A stretch of 64,000 nt of DNA, taken from positions 5,998,841 to 6,062,840 of the forward strand of contig NC_057004.1 in assembly GCF_000002595.2 (NCBI RefSeq), read 5' to 3'. The position numbers and the translations under genes were made by a program. Positions 12,126 through 22,636 of the stretch are shown here, piece by piece. This DNA comes from Chlamydomonas reinhardtii (taxonomy: Eukaryota > Chlorophyta > Chlorophyceae > Chlamydomonadales > Chlamydomonadaceae). The notes under the pieces were generated by a model. That model saw only the letters and a list, made by a program, of their open reading frames with translations. It did no database searches and was not told the DNA's origin. Position 1 is the stretch's first letter. Each line of letters opens with the position of its first letter.

Positions 12126-12860
12126 CACCACACAGACACATCGCAACGCCACACTCGCGATGCAGAGCCGCAGGAGAGCCGCCCCTGGATGCTGTGGGCG
12201 AGAACATGTTTAGGCTCATTTCGCCAGTGGCGGCAGCCAGGGGTGCTCCTCACGGGTGCTCCTGGCGTACGGCCTAGCCCTGGAAGATGTAAGCTCTGTT
12301 CAGCGCTAGCTCTGGGCGAAGCTGTTCCGGTGGTCGCCTGTTGTAGGCGTAGACCAAACACGTTGTTGCTTCGTGCTTCGTGTGGGAACATGGCAGGGGC
12401 GCGAGAGCCTCGTGTGCCCCTCGCCTTGGATGCCTCCGGCCGACCGGCACGCTGATTGTCATACTGTATGAAGTCCCTACCACTGAAATTGGCTTCTTGG
12501 GTTCCCGCAAGTCGGTATTAGGTCAGCCATCCGCTGTTGCGGCCAGCCATACCTGCTCCACCCTCAACAAGCTTTTGCCATCTGCGCAATCGTGCCGCTC
12601 AGTCCCCATCCATGTCCATAATAGTTTAATCACACCTCCCGGACTCAGCCCCCCCCCACACCGCACGTGTTCAGGCCAAGCGGTGACAGCCCATCAGCCA
12701 TAGTCCCGCATGTACCGTATGTTACAACTCAAAGACTTGCTGTGCGTGGCGACTTCTATGCACAATGCAACTGTGGCAATTGCTGATGTCCTGCACATGC
12801 AGCCAGTTGCAGTCGCTCACTCGCCCTGAGGGCCCAAGTACAAGTATCAACTTAGTGAAC

Positions 12861-12865
12861 TTACA
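12861..12865 (-). terminator. Candidate poly(A) signal for EF-hand gene copy 1
   Basis: TGTAA on the minus strand, about 460 bp past the stop codon at 13326. It is the first such motif downstream; a second lies at 12722-12726. Confidence 0.4.
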
Positions 12866-13325
12866 TCCTCGTATTCCTTCAGATTTTGCGGCCCGATGGT
12901 GGCCCCAACCAATAGCCTGTGCGTCCAAGTCTGTAATAGTCAAAGGTAGGGCGTCATTGCATGCCCCCGCTCCCCTCACACCAAATGCGCACCCCCCCGC
13001 ATCTCAAAAATGCTCAACCCCATCCCTACATACTTGGCTGCCCGCGTAACTACCATACACAGTCCACATTGTTCTCGCATTTGCGATAAAGTTTCAAGCT
13101 TTGGGCCACTTTGCGTCGAGGGATTGAATAAGCTAAAACCAAAACAATGAAGCGTCAATATCAGGTACAGGGAGGTTGATGGAATGCGCAGACCGTACGG
13201 GGTGTCTACCTGTTGTTGTTCACAATTTCGACTCGCATCAGTCCTATGAGCAGCAACCTTTGCATGCGTGTCAGAATACCAGCACAACAATATCATGCAT
13301 GGGTGTGTCACTTTCGAACACCTAC

Positions 13326-15240
13326 TTAAGGGCAGCAGAACTCAAAGGTCTTGGTAGACGAGGCTCTCTTTGCGCACTGCGTGGTGCGCGACACCGAAAT
13401 GCCGTTGTACCCGCCGAAGTAAACCTCCTCCTGGTTCGCGCCGCCACACGACGTGCCGCAGTTTGCCTTGTCCAGCAAAGCGTTGATCTTATCAGCAGTG
13501 TTGGCATTGCAGTTGGCCATTGCCTCGTAGCAGCTAGATACTGAGCCTGAGCTGCCGGTAGAGCAGTCGGAACCGCCCACCGACTGGTCACCGCTGGGCG
13601 GTGGCGGCGGGGCGGACTGGCCGGGCGTCAGAGGCGTGGTGTAGTCGAAGTTCACCCACTTATAGATTTGCTCGTCGGTCGGGCAGTCATCAATGTAGTT
13701 GTCCGGGTCAGGGCACTTCATGACAGCGCCGCCCTCCGCCTCAAGGTCTGTGATCAAGGATCATGTGCGAAAGCGTCAGCAAATGTGCGGCTTGTTGATG
13801 ACAGCATCTGTCCCTCTAGCCTCCAACCAACAACTCATGCGGCATGCTATGTGGTACGACCAGCCCCGAGCGCCCGCCACTCACAGTACTTGACGCCGTC
13901 ATCCAGCAGGCGCCGGCCCGATGTGCCCGTGGAGAACAGCCCGTCCAGCATCGCGTTAGTTGGTGGCGTTCACCAGCTCCCAGTTGTTGCGCTCCAGAAC
14001 CAGGATGCCCGAGGCGGTCTGAAACCGGACCACGTGGCCGCCAGTGGTCTTGGGGATGCGCGCCACGCCTTGCACGTCCACAGAGTACAGGCCGCCGCCG
14101 GGGCTCACAAACTGCGGGGGACGGATGGCAAAGAGGGTTACCCGGGCGTTTAGGAGTCTGCGTGTGGCACTTTACACTTCCGCAAGCAATTTCCATTGGT
14201 GGATCCCGCAATGCTTTCTTACCACCAGGTTGCGCAGCTTCAGCAGCAGGTCGAAGGAGGTCTCAGAAGAAATGGCGCTGCGAGTGACCGCGGGCGTGGT
14301 GGCGATGGTGCTGTTGGAGGTGCGAGACACCAGCTTGCCGTCCGAAGATACAGTCATGTCCAGGTTCGCCGTCAGCACCGGCGTGGACGCGCCATCATTG
14401 GTGGTCATGACGCCGCTGTTGTCGACCTGCGTGTCCTTCAACGCTGCCACCACCGCCCACGTGAGACCAAACATGGCGCCCAGCAGGATGATGGTGAAGA
14501 TACCCAGGACGATGAGACCGATTTTGAAGGCCTTGGACTTGAACTTCTCAGCCACAAGCGTGGACACCACCGCCTGGATCTCGCTTGCGTCGATGCGCCC
14601 GTCTGAGGGAAGCGGGAGGGACGGCACTCTGATGCGATGAGGCTTGCTTGGACACCCGTACGTGGGCAGGACCCACGCGCCCCCGGAGCTCCCCGTGCTG
14701 CTTCGAGCACGCAGCCCCTTCTGCCCAATGCCCCCATCCAGCAAGGCTGCTGCGACTCACCCCCGTTGTCATCAAACTTCTTCAACACGTTCCGTGTAGG
14801 CGTGTTGAAGCCTGCGCAGGGAGAACAAGGAAAGACACTTCTGTAATTGGAAGGGTTGTGGCAGCACATGCTAGGAGACACGGCGTCGAAGGATACAGAC
14901 GGCAACTCACGCAACAATCACACAGCACACGCGACGACACAGCGCGGCCTCCACGTGTCCCTTTCCAGTTATTGCAATCCGACTTCCGCGACGTGTCACT
15001 GGAAAGCCAGACTGAAATCAGCTCCCCCGGCCTACTGCACTGGGCACGTGGGTGGCGGGCGATACCTGCGGCTCCGTGCAACTCCTATCTATTCGCCTCC
15101 ATCCCCACCAAACATGCCTGCCACGCCTCACGTTCGAGGGTGATTTGGTTTCCGCCGCTGGGAGAGCTCCGCTCGCCATTTGGTACTTCCGCCTTGTCGC
15201 CCTTGGCAGGCTGCTCCACGTCGCCGCCCTTCGTGGCCAT
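13326..15240 (-). pseudogene. EF-hand/single-TM/Cys-rich protein gene, copy 1, with frame-breaking 4-bp insertion
   Basis: Paralogue of the gene at 23179-24999, with the same five exons: 15240-15132, 14811-14761, 14602-14223, 14111-13885, 13747-13326. The predicted protein starts MATKGGDVEQPAKGDK, has one canonical EF-hand loop (DDNGDGRIDASE, split by intron 2), a TM helix (KIGLIVLGIFTIILLGAMFG) and an outside domain. Exon 4 is 227 nt against 223 nt in copy 2. The four extra bases at about 13958-13961 turn NATNAML into NATN-stop (TAA on the minus strand at 13956-13958), leaving 231 of the expected ~394 residues. The EF-hand and TM would remain; the Cys-rich C-terminal domain would be lost. 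Splice sites and all other exons are intact and the downstream reading frame is otherwise clean, so the break is recent, allelic or an assembly error. Function unknown. Confidence 0.65.
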
Positions 15241-15912
15241 GGCTCGAGGCCCTGTCTGGTGAGTGACAAGAGGTGGGCATCACGTGTACCGCGGTTAACG
15301 AGTCGAAAGCAGGCGCCAACTCGCATCTAGCCTCCTGCATTACAATCTTTGCTTCCCAGCTATTTGGAGCGCCGCTTGCTTGTGCGCGCATAGCATGGAA
15401 AGGAAGTTCACCTGCCCGCGTTTCAGTCCTTGATGCGGCTAGGGTACAGCGGGCGTATATAGTGCGTGGTTATGATTGCAGGCGTCCTTCGCGCGGCGGC
15501 CTAAGGCAGCAGGTCCTGTGGGCGCTGGAACGCCCACGTAGGGAGGTTCCGCCAACAGTATAGATTGAGCAGGCTATCAAAATGACGCTGTCAGCGCAAG
15601 CGCACCTGTTAGGACTCAGGAGGTGTGACGAGTCAAAGTCGGGCGCTACCACTCAACTTGTCACTGTTGTTCATCAAGTTTCTATTTCTTTACCATGTGC
15701 TACAGAAACATTTGTTTGTACTAGTAGCGTTGTCACAACAGAACGGGGCGTCTCTCTCTACGACCCGCCGATGGCGGTTTCTGAGCAAATAGGAGCCACG
15801 GCCAAACCGCTGGCATATGACAGACATACCCCGTGCAAATTACGGGACTATACGTGCTCTGACCTGCAGAATCTTGCTATTGCGCGCGGCGCGGACTTTG
15901 AGCTCGCGGTCC

Positions 15913-16160
15913 TGGTGTGCGATGGGAGTGTGATGGGACAGGGTTCAGGCAGGTTGGCGAGGTCCCATAGGGTGCAGCTGACGCCCATACCCCAAGCAGA
16001 CAGCAAACAGTTTTGCAGCGGCAGAGCAGGAGTGTGCAATGGGACAGTGGTAAGGCACGTTGATGAAGTCCCGTAGGGTGCAGCTGATTCCCAGACCCCA
16101 GCAGATGGCAAACAATTGACAGGGCAAGGGGCAGGTTGGTGTAGTCCCGTGGCTGGTATA
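15913..16160 (+). repeat. Dispersed repeat block, partial tandem cluster (copy C)
   Basis: Two and a half head-to-tail copies of the left part of the block: each has a GATGGGACAG-type motif, AGGCA(G/C)GTTG, TCCC(A/G)TAGGGTGCAGCTGA and a CAGA.GGCAAACA motif. They differ from each other by roughly one base in eight, so they are older than copies B and D appear to be relative to one another. Confidence 0.75.
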
Positions 16161-16660
16161 GCTGAGCGCGGAGAACAAGTTACTCCCAACCCCCGATCAA
16201 ACATGCAAGAACGTCGCCGTGCTTTGGATACGGTAGGTGTAAGTGTGCGTGGCGTAACTCGACGCAAGCAGCAGTATCTGCGTGTATTGCTGGTAGGAGT
16301 GGTCAGGAGTGGTTAAAGAGGCTTGCCGCATTCTGCCTATGAGAGAGGCGCGAGCAAGAGACATGTCGTACACTTGGCAGGCGCACGCAGTGGACATTGA
16401 CGGCTAGAAGCGGCACTGTCCCTTCCATCTCCCTAAACCCGGACTTTGTTGTGTTTCCCAGCGAACACGACACTATCCACATCATCGAAGCAACACGAAC
16501 TTTGCCCCTGCGCCCAGCTATCAGTGCCGACTGATCGTGGCCTGCATCGACGTTTGTTGTAGTCGGTATCAGGGGGTGGGGCTCTCCTGGTCGATATATG
16601 CAAATTAGCGAGCGGGTGCCCCCCCCCCTGCGCCCCCCCTCAAGCGGGGGGAGGGACACC

Positions 16661-16752
16661 CTCCCCCCTGCACCCCCCTCCCATACGATTCTCTTAGCCC
16701 GCCGCTGAGGCACGTCACTTAGGAAGCTGGGGGAGGGGGGTGCAGGGGGGAG
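16661..16752. repeat. Perfect 22-bp inverted repeat of C-runs/G-runs
   Basis: Left arm 16661-16682 (CTCCCCCCTGCACCCCCC plus four more bases) and right arm 16731-16752, its exact reverse complement, with a 48-nt loop. Further C- and G-runs at 16620-16655 flank the left arm. Each arm has runs of six, suitable for quadruplex or hairpin formation. Confidence 0.9.
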
Positions 16753-17412
16753 TCCGGGCGTCCGGGCTCTTGTAACAAAACTGTTCCGAAATTTTGGGGG
16801 CGCCGGGCAAGCCCCCCCCTCCAAATCAGTACCCGTGTGCTGCACATGGCCGCGTGTGTGTGACACGCACACAGCAAGCAGCACAAGAGATCCGATATCG
16901 CAAGATTTTGGGCGTGCCCGCGTGTCAAACCCCCGTGCCACGGTTCAGCCCCTCGCGCGCGACAGCGCGCCCGACCCGCGAAAATGTCCATATGATTTTT
17001 AATCTCGGGACGGAATCCTCAAAAATATTATGTAATTGTTTCGGCGTTCGGCGTCAACTTCGGCGACCCACCCCGAACTTAAGAATGCGGATGTTACAGA
17101 GGGGACAGTCCCAGCACCCGAAGACGCCGAGCCATCACATGCTATCAGGGCCCAACATGACTCCACCAACCCCGACTTTGCTGCAAACCCTCCCGCGGGC
17201 AAAGTCCGTGTGACTCCGCGCACAGTGAGTCCTAGCCAAGCCTCAACTTAAGAACCCGAAACCTTTTTGGCAGTACGGTAGGGGTACGCACCGGTGGTGG
17301 CCGCGGCGCGCTCAGAAACCCTGCGACGTGCCCAGCGATGAGCGCCCTGCCCAGCCAGTAGGGGCGCACATCGCTGCAGCACGTCGCTCAGCCCCTCCGC
17401 GCCCTGTCCACA

Positions 17413-20041
17413 AAGGCGTGCACTCCTGCGCGCCCACAACCACATGGCCTGGACCCTCTGGTGCATAGCAGCTGACATGCCACATGTGCTTCCCGTACCA
17501 TATCATGACGTTGGCAGCCGGCCTGCGCCCGGTCGCGCGCCGGGGCCGTGACTGGTTTACCGAGGGCGGGCGGCGGCGGTGGTGATGCAGGGTGAGAGAA
17601 AGTGCAGAGAGGGACGTGTGTACATCATGCGGGCTTCATGTCGCCCCTTTTGCTGTCCTCTGTGCCTGATGCAGGGCTCCTATCTTAATGTCTCCAGACA
17701 TTAATTGGCCATTTTGGCCGTTTCCTAGACATTCCTCCCGGGGGCTAATGTCTGGGGCGAGACTTTGTTGGCCCGGGTTTGGGGCGGGTTTTGTCCGAAT
17801 TCCTATGGAGAAGCCCCCAAACCGCCATGTGCCCAGACAAAAGACGGCGGCCACCCGGCCGTTTTTGTCTGGAGCTAGACATTACCCCCAAAACAAGATA
17901 CGACCCCTGATGTATATCACAGCATTGTCACATAGGCCTACGGCCCCTGTGGGCGCCGGTCTATGGCACAAGAGCTAGCGTCTGCTCGCCTGGCTGCTGG
18001 GCAGCGCTCAGGCCCCACTATCTACGGCGCCGCGGCCTGGGCTCCTGCGTGCTATGCCCTGCCGGGCGCGACTGCAGTGGCGGCTGCTTGTCTCGTAGTA
18101 AAAGCTATCTGGGAGCCCAGGGGCCGACTGTGGACGCGGCGGAGGGGCCGGGCAGGCCCCGGTGGCCCCGAGGTGGCGCGGCGAGGGTCGCCGGCGACGG
18201 CACGGCGTGGCACACCTGCGCCATGCGGCTGCTTGCCTGTGCGAGTATTTCATAATACTTATATATTATGTATGTATGTTGCGTGTGGGTCGAGTGGCCT
18301 CGGGGCTGGTGCAATGAATTGTTTTCGCCTTTCCAGCGCGAGCAACCCTCGCGCGAGCCACGCAAGGTCAGGCTACAAGTCGCCACTTTCCTGGCGTCGG
18401 TTCCTCCATATCCCTATCATCACATACTTTCATGTAAAAGACCGCAAACAAGATACCTTGAAGTGGGGGTAGGCCGACTCATTCCGAGATGCGGACGCGC
18501 CGACCATGCCGACATGCCCACACGCGAACCAGCGATGTGCGCCCTGCTCAGCCAGTATGCTGTGGGCATGCGTCTATGGTCACAAGCCTAGTCCAAGCAG
18601 GTTGGGGCATTTGTGGGGCCGCCACACAGGCGCTGGGCCCGTCTATGGGCACTGCGCCGTGAGGGGCTGCCGGGCGCCCGGCCACCGCGTGGTCAGGGCA
18701 CTGCTAGTAATGTCGGGCTGAGTGCCGTGTTTGCATGCCACCTAGTGTAGCTTGACACAGCGGGGCGGGGCAGGCGCGCCGCACAGCTTCCGGGGCACTT
18801 GTGCTACACATGCTGCCCCGCAGCAGGTATGAGCACGCCCACACGCCCACAAAGGCGCGCACTCCTGCGCGCCCACAACCACATGGCCTGGACCCTCTGG
18901 TGCATAGCAGCTGACATGTCACATGTGCTTCCCGTACCATATCATGACGTTGGCAGCCGGCCTGCGCCCGGTCGCGCGCCGGGGCCGTGACTGGTTTACC
19001 GAGGGGCGGCGGCGGTGGTGATGCAGGGTGAGAGGAAGGTGCAGAGAGGGACGTGTGTACATCATGCGGGCTTCATGTCACCCCTTTTGCTGTCCTCTGT
19101 GCCTGATGTATATCACAGCCTTGTCACATAGGCTTACGGCCCCTGTTGGCGCCGGTCTATGGCACAAGAGCTAGCGTCTGCTCGCCTGGCTGCTGGGCAG
19201 CGCTCAGGCCCCTCTATCTATGGCGCCGCGGCCTGGGCTCCCGCGTGCTATGCCCTGCCGGGCGCGACTGCAGTGGCGGCTGCTTGTCTCGTAGTAAAAG
19301 CTAGCTGGAAGCCCAGGGGACGACTGTGGACGCGGCGGAGGGGCCGGGCGGGCCCCGGTGGCCCCGAGGTGGCGCGGCGAGGGTCGCCGGCGACGGCACG
19401 GCGTGGCACACCTGCGCCATGCGGCTGCTTGCCTGTGCGAGTATTTCATAATACTTATATATTATGTATGTATGTTGCGTGTGGGTCAAGTGGCCTCGGG
19501 GCTGATGCAATGAATTGTTTTCGCCTTTCCAGCGCGAGCAACCCTCGCGCGAGCCACGCAAGGTCAGGCTACAAGTCGCCACTTTCCTGGCGTCGGTTCC
19601 TCCATATCCCTATCATCACATACTTTCATGTAAAAGACCGCAAACAAGATACCTTGAAGTGGGGGTAGGCCGACTCATTCCGAGATGCGGACCCGCCGAC
19701 CATGCCGACATGCCCACACGCGAACCAGCGATGTGCGCCCTGCTCAGCCAGTATGCTGTGGGCATGAGTCTATGGTCACAAGCCTAGTCCAAGCAGGTTG
19801 GGGCATTTGTGGGGCCGCCACACAGGCGCTGGGCCCGTCTATGGGCACTGCGCCGTGAGGGGCTGCCGGGCGCCCGGCCACCGCGTGGTCAGGGCACTGC
19901 TAGTAATGTCGGGCTGAGTGCCGTGTTTGCATGCCACCTAGTGTAGCTTGACATAGCGGGGCGGGCCAGGCGCGCCGCACAGCTTCCGGGGCACTTGTGC
20001 TACACATGCTGCCCCGCAGCAGGCATGAGCACGCCCACACA
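17413..20041 (+). repeat. Tandem duplication of a ~1.2-kb noncoding unit
   Basis: Unit 1 runs 17413-18854 and unit 2 18855-20041. They are almost identical over the whole length once the 238-bp insertion at 17672-17909 in unit 1 is removed. Both carry the same 169-codon open frame (17963-18472, 19159-19668; starts MAQELASARLAAGQRSG). That frame shows no domain and the two copies differ by a few replacement changes, so I do not call it a gene. Each unit includes an AT-rich island (TACTTATATATTATGTATG). Confidence 0.9.
17672..17909. mobile_element. Short non-autonomous DNA transposon (MITE), 238 bp, in tandem unit 1
   Basis: Ends are CAGGGCTCCTATCTT (17672-17686) and the reverse complement of CAGGGGTCGTATCTT (17895-17909), matching at 13 of 15 positions. 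They resemble the ends of the element at 11827-12075. The second tandem unit, around 19108, reads GCCTGATGTATATCAC without it, so the empty site is known. The flanking direct repeat is ATG, 3 bp; a longer one cannot be excluded because the target itself contains CCTG next to ATG. The interior repeats AGACATT/AATGTCT at least five times, starting with a hairpin just inside the left end. No coding capacity. Confidence 0.85.
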
Positions 20042-20135
20042 GGTGGCCAGGGGCACGCCATGGCTGGTACTGAGCATCCGGTGTACTTCAAAACAAGGTT
20101 GTCCTGTTGCAGCGTGCCAAATGCGGCTGCAGTTA

Positions 20136-20499
20136 CCCCCAGCCCACGTTCCGGCTCAGGCGCAGCAAAATATCCCGCCGCACGGCGTGCGCCATTGTTA
20201 CAGCGTGCGGGGTGAGGTTGCTGTTGCCCCCAGCCCACATTTCGGCTCAGGCACAGCAAGATATTCCGCCGCACGGCATGCGCCATTGTTACAGCGTGCG
20301 GGGTGAGTTTGCTGTTGCCCCCAGCCCACGTTTCGGCTCAGGCACAGCAAAATATTCCGCCGCACGGCGTGTGCCATTGTTACAGCGTGCGGGGTGAGGT
20401 TGCTGTTGCCCCCAGCCCACATTCCGGCTCCGGCACAGCAAAATATTCCGCCGCACGGGATGTGCCGTTGTCACAGCCTGCGGGGTGAGGTTGCTGTTG
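20136..20499 (+). repeat. 91-bp satellite, four tandem copies
   Basis: Copies start at 20136, 20227, 20318 and 20409, each beginning CCCCCAGCCCAC(G/A)TT and ending GGTGAG(G/T)TTGCTGTTG. The period is not a multiple of three and stops differ between frames, so it is noncoding. A leading partial copy may start near 20110. Confidence 0.93.
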
Positions 20500-20740
20500 C
20501 CACGTTAACACTACGTTGCTGAAAAAAGCACCGGCTCCATGGCTCCATGGCAAATTGTGGCCCATCCCCACGCCAAACCCCAGCGCCCTCACCCATGCTC
20601 ATCATGCTCACTCACCCACGGCATGACTCCCCTGGTAGAAGGCTGACCTATCGTGGTACCCACGCCCCCATGGTACCAGCAGGACACGGCCGTAGATTAT
20701 CCTGGGAAACCTCAGTCACCCTTGCCTTGGGCCCGGACAA

Positions 20741-20898
20741 GTGACAGAAACGCCCCAAAATGTCTTCTGCGATTCTCAGAAAGACCCTCAAAATCTGAAG
20801 CATTTTCACAGATTTTTGGCCACAGGAATCAAAATTTCTTCCGCCGGAGGCTATTTTTGGGCAAATTTCTGTCGAAAAGAAGGAAGATACGAGCACTG
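20741..20898. mobile_element. Right-hand part of a third element with the same terminal repeat
   Basis: AAGATACGAGCACTG at 20884-20898 is identical to the right end of the element at 11827-12075. The interior differs but has the same design: GACAGAAA at 20743-20750 and its reverse complement TTTCTGTC at 20866-20873, plus a CCGCCGGAGG/TTTTTGG segment similar to the first element. No matching left end or target duplication was found, so it is probably truncated on the left. A LINE fragment follows directly. Confidence 0.6.
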
Positions 20899-21496
20899 CC
20901 GCTACGGAGGGACAGGTTACCAGCTAGCTCTAAGCCGGCAGATAGATGGGAGGAGAGCCGAGGAGAGCCGAGCAGGTAGCCCGCTGCCTGAAGGGCAAAT
21001 AGTATCCGCCTTTCGAGAGAGTCCAATGAAGGCGTGGAAGCACGAGCGGCTGCAGTCTGAGCCAAGCACTTTCCCATCAGACAACAAGCAACCAGGCGTG
21101 CAGATGAGCAATTACAAGCATTGGATGGGGCTGTGTGCGGAAGGAGCGGCACCACTGACCATGCAAGGGCACAGTAGAGCACTTATACCAGTTGCGCACC
21201 ACAAGGCCTTGATGAGGTTCCGCCTATGCTGCTGGCCGCTTACTGCCAACCGCGCCTATGGACGACCTAGGGAGGAGAGGATTTGCCCGCTATGTGTTGC
21301 AAATGAAGTCGAAGATGAGAATCATGTGCTCATGCGGTGTACGGCCTACTACCAGTTGCGTTTGGGTAGCGAGATCGATTTTACAGGCGGAATGCAGGCC
21401 GTCATGCAGAATACGGACCCAGCCAGGTTAGCCGCGTTACTAGATTCCATTTGGGAGCACAGGAGCATAAGCACCCCCATTCGGGGACCAAACTAG
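20899..21496 (+). mobile_element. LINE (non-LTR retrotransposon) remnant: C-terminal zinc-knuckle end of ORF2
   Basis: The frame ending at a TAG (21494-21496) contains HHKALMRFRLCCWPL followed by RICPLCVANEVEDENHVLMRC: a C-x2-C ... H-x4-C motif placed after an R-x-R-like basic stretch, as in the reverse-transcriptase-associated zinc-binding domain (zf-RVT) at the end of algal L1-type ORF2. The upstream endonuclease and reverse transcriptase are absent, so it is a 5'-truncated copy. The coding part is recognisable from about 21000. The left limit is set by the neighbouring transposon end and is approximate. Confidence 0.7.
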
Positions 21497-21610
21497 CTGC
21501 ATATATAAGTGTTGCAGGCGTTATAAGGGCCCCCCGGCCCGGGCCTCGGTTTCTACAAGGACAGGAATGCACGTCGTGCTCACCACCTTGTAACCACACA
21601 CAACAGATGG

Positions 21611-21817
21611 GCGTGCGATGGGACAGTGTCAAGGCAGGTTGGTGAAGTCCCGCAGGGTGCAGCTGATTCCCAGACCCCACAAGATGGCAAACAATTTGCA
21701 ACGGCAGGGCAGGAGTGCGCGACTGGTCGAACGCCGGAGTTACTGTACCGAAAGTTGCTGGCTGGCTGGAGGTTTGCTGATGCGCATTCCTCACGCTCCG
21801 GGCGCCCGGGCAGATAG
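21611..21817 (+). repeat. Dispersed repeat block, uninterrupted (copy D)
   Basis: Same motif order as copy B (GTGCGATGGGACAGTGTC to CTCCGGGCGCCCGG) without the transposon. It serves as the empty-site reference for the insertion at 11827-12075. Confidence 0.85.
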
Positions 21818-22631
21818 ATGGGCGTGACAACCGCCCCCGTTACAGTACTGCGTTACCATAATCCCGCTGCCTGCAAGCAAGCCACGACTTCGTTCCTCTC
21901 CAAACTACTTGATTGCGCATTCGTTTCATAAAGCACCATCGGTAATCCAAAGCTCCTGCGGAAGGCTGACTGTGAACTGAGCATCAGGCGGGGCCGACTG
22001 GCAGTTTGCAGCATGGCAGGAACTTGTCGTCATTTGCGCGGCATCTGTGACGCGCATTCACTCGTGGTGGTATTTCGTATAGCTGGAGACGCCAGGAGAC
22101 GCACATGCAGCGTGAACCAGGGTTCCGCACTCCGCAGGGTAAGCCACAAGTAAATCCCACAATTACCCTGCCCGTCTCTTCGCAGCGGCCCGACAATCCA
22201 GCATCAGGGGGCTAAGGGATCGTCTCATTCGCCTGTGACGTTGTCGGAACAGGGGCAGGCAGGGATGCCAAATAAGGGTGTTTGTACAGCTGGAAAATGG
22301 GCTGAGCCCCGCAGCATCAGGGAGGACTGACTGCAAGACAGATGATGTATGGCCTCACGTGTACCCCAAGTAGTTGGCCACGGTGTGCACACACGCCACA
22401 TGCCATCCACGCGTGCCATCCCTTTCCACTCATTCCCAAGCCTCCCTCCCCTTGAACCTTTAGCACATTTAACAAACCCCGGATGCCCCACACCCCAACG
22501 GGACTGGGGCATTCGGGCGCGTCGACAGGGGCAGACAGGAGAAGATGAAATGGCCGCGGTGCATGTAGTCAGTGAATGCCGGTTGCTGTTGGAGCAAGTA
22601 GAGGCTCGAGCCCATACGAGCCGCACCGCAC
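21818..22631. other. Intergenic; nothing identified
   Basis: No repeat or gene could be recognised. A frame around 22349-22711 ends with DEMAAVHVVSECRLLLEQ, faintly like a LINE zinc-knuckle tail, but it lacks the CxxC part and was not called. Confidence 0.5.
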
Positions 22632-22636
22632 TTACA
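22632..22636 (-). terminator. Candidate poly(A) signal for EF-hand gene copy 2
   Basis: TGTAA on the minus strand, about 545 bp beyond the stop at 23179, the first such motif downstream. The 3' flanks of the two gene copies are unrelated. Confidence 0.4.

Larger units (their letters stand above)
11344..13325. other. Intergenic: EMC1 upstream region, repeat copy B with transposon, 3' side of EF-hand gene copy 1
   Basis: EMC1 is read leftwards, so its promoter should lie just right of 11343. From about 11650 to 12125 there is a dispersed repeat split by a short DNA transposon. From 12130 to 12850 I see nothing I can name. No long frame shows a domain. Confidence 0.6.
15241..17412. other. Intergenic, repeat-containing; no supported gene
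   Basis: Holds the presumed promoter of EF-hand copy 1 just right of 15240, a dispersed-repeat cluster (15913-16160) and a G/C-run inverted repeat (16661-16752). A frame at 17036-17251 (MFRRSASTSATHPELKNADV...) has coding-like composition but no recognised domain and no supported gene structure. Confidence 0.55.

Noticed and set aside
17963-19668. 169-aa frames in both tandem units (MAQELASARLAAG...) as a duplicated gene
   Set aside because: No domain, biased composition expected from GC-rich DNA, and no splice or polyadenylation context; kept only as part of the repeat.
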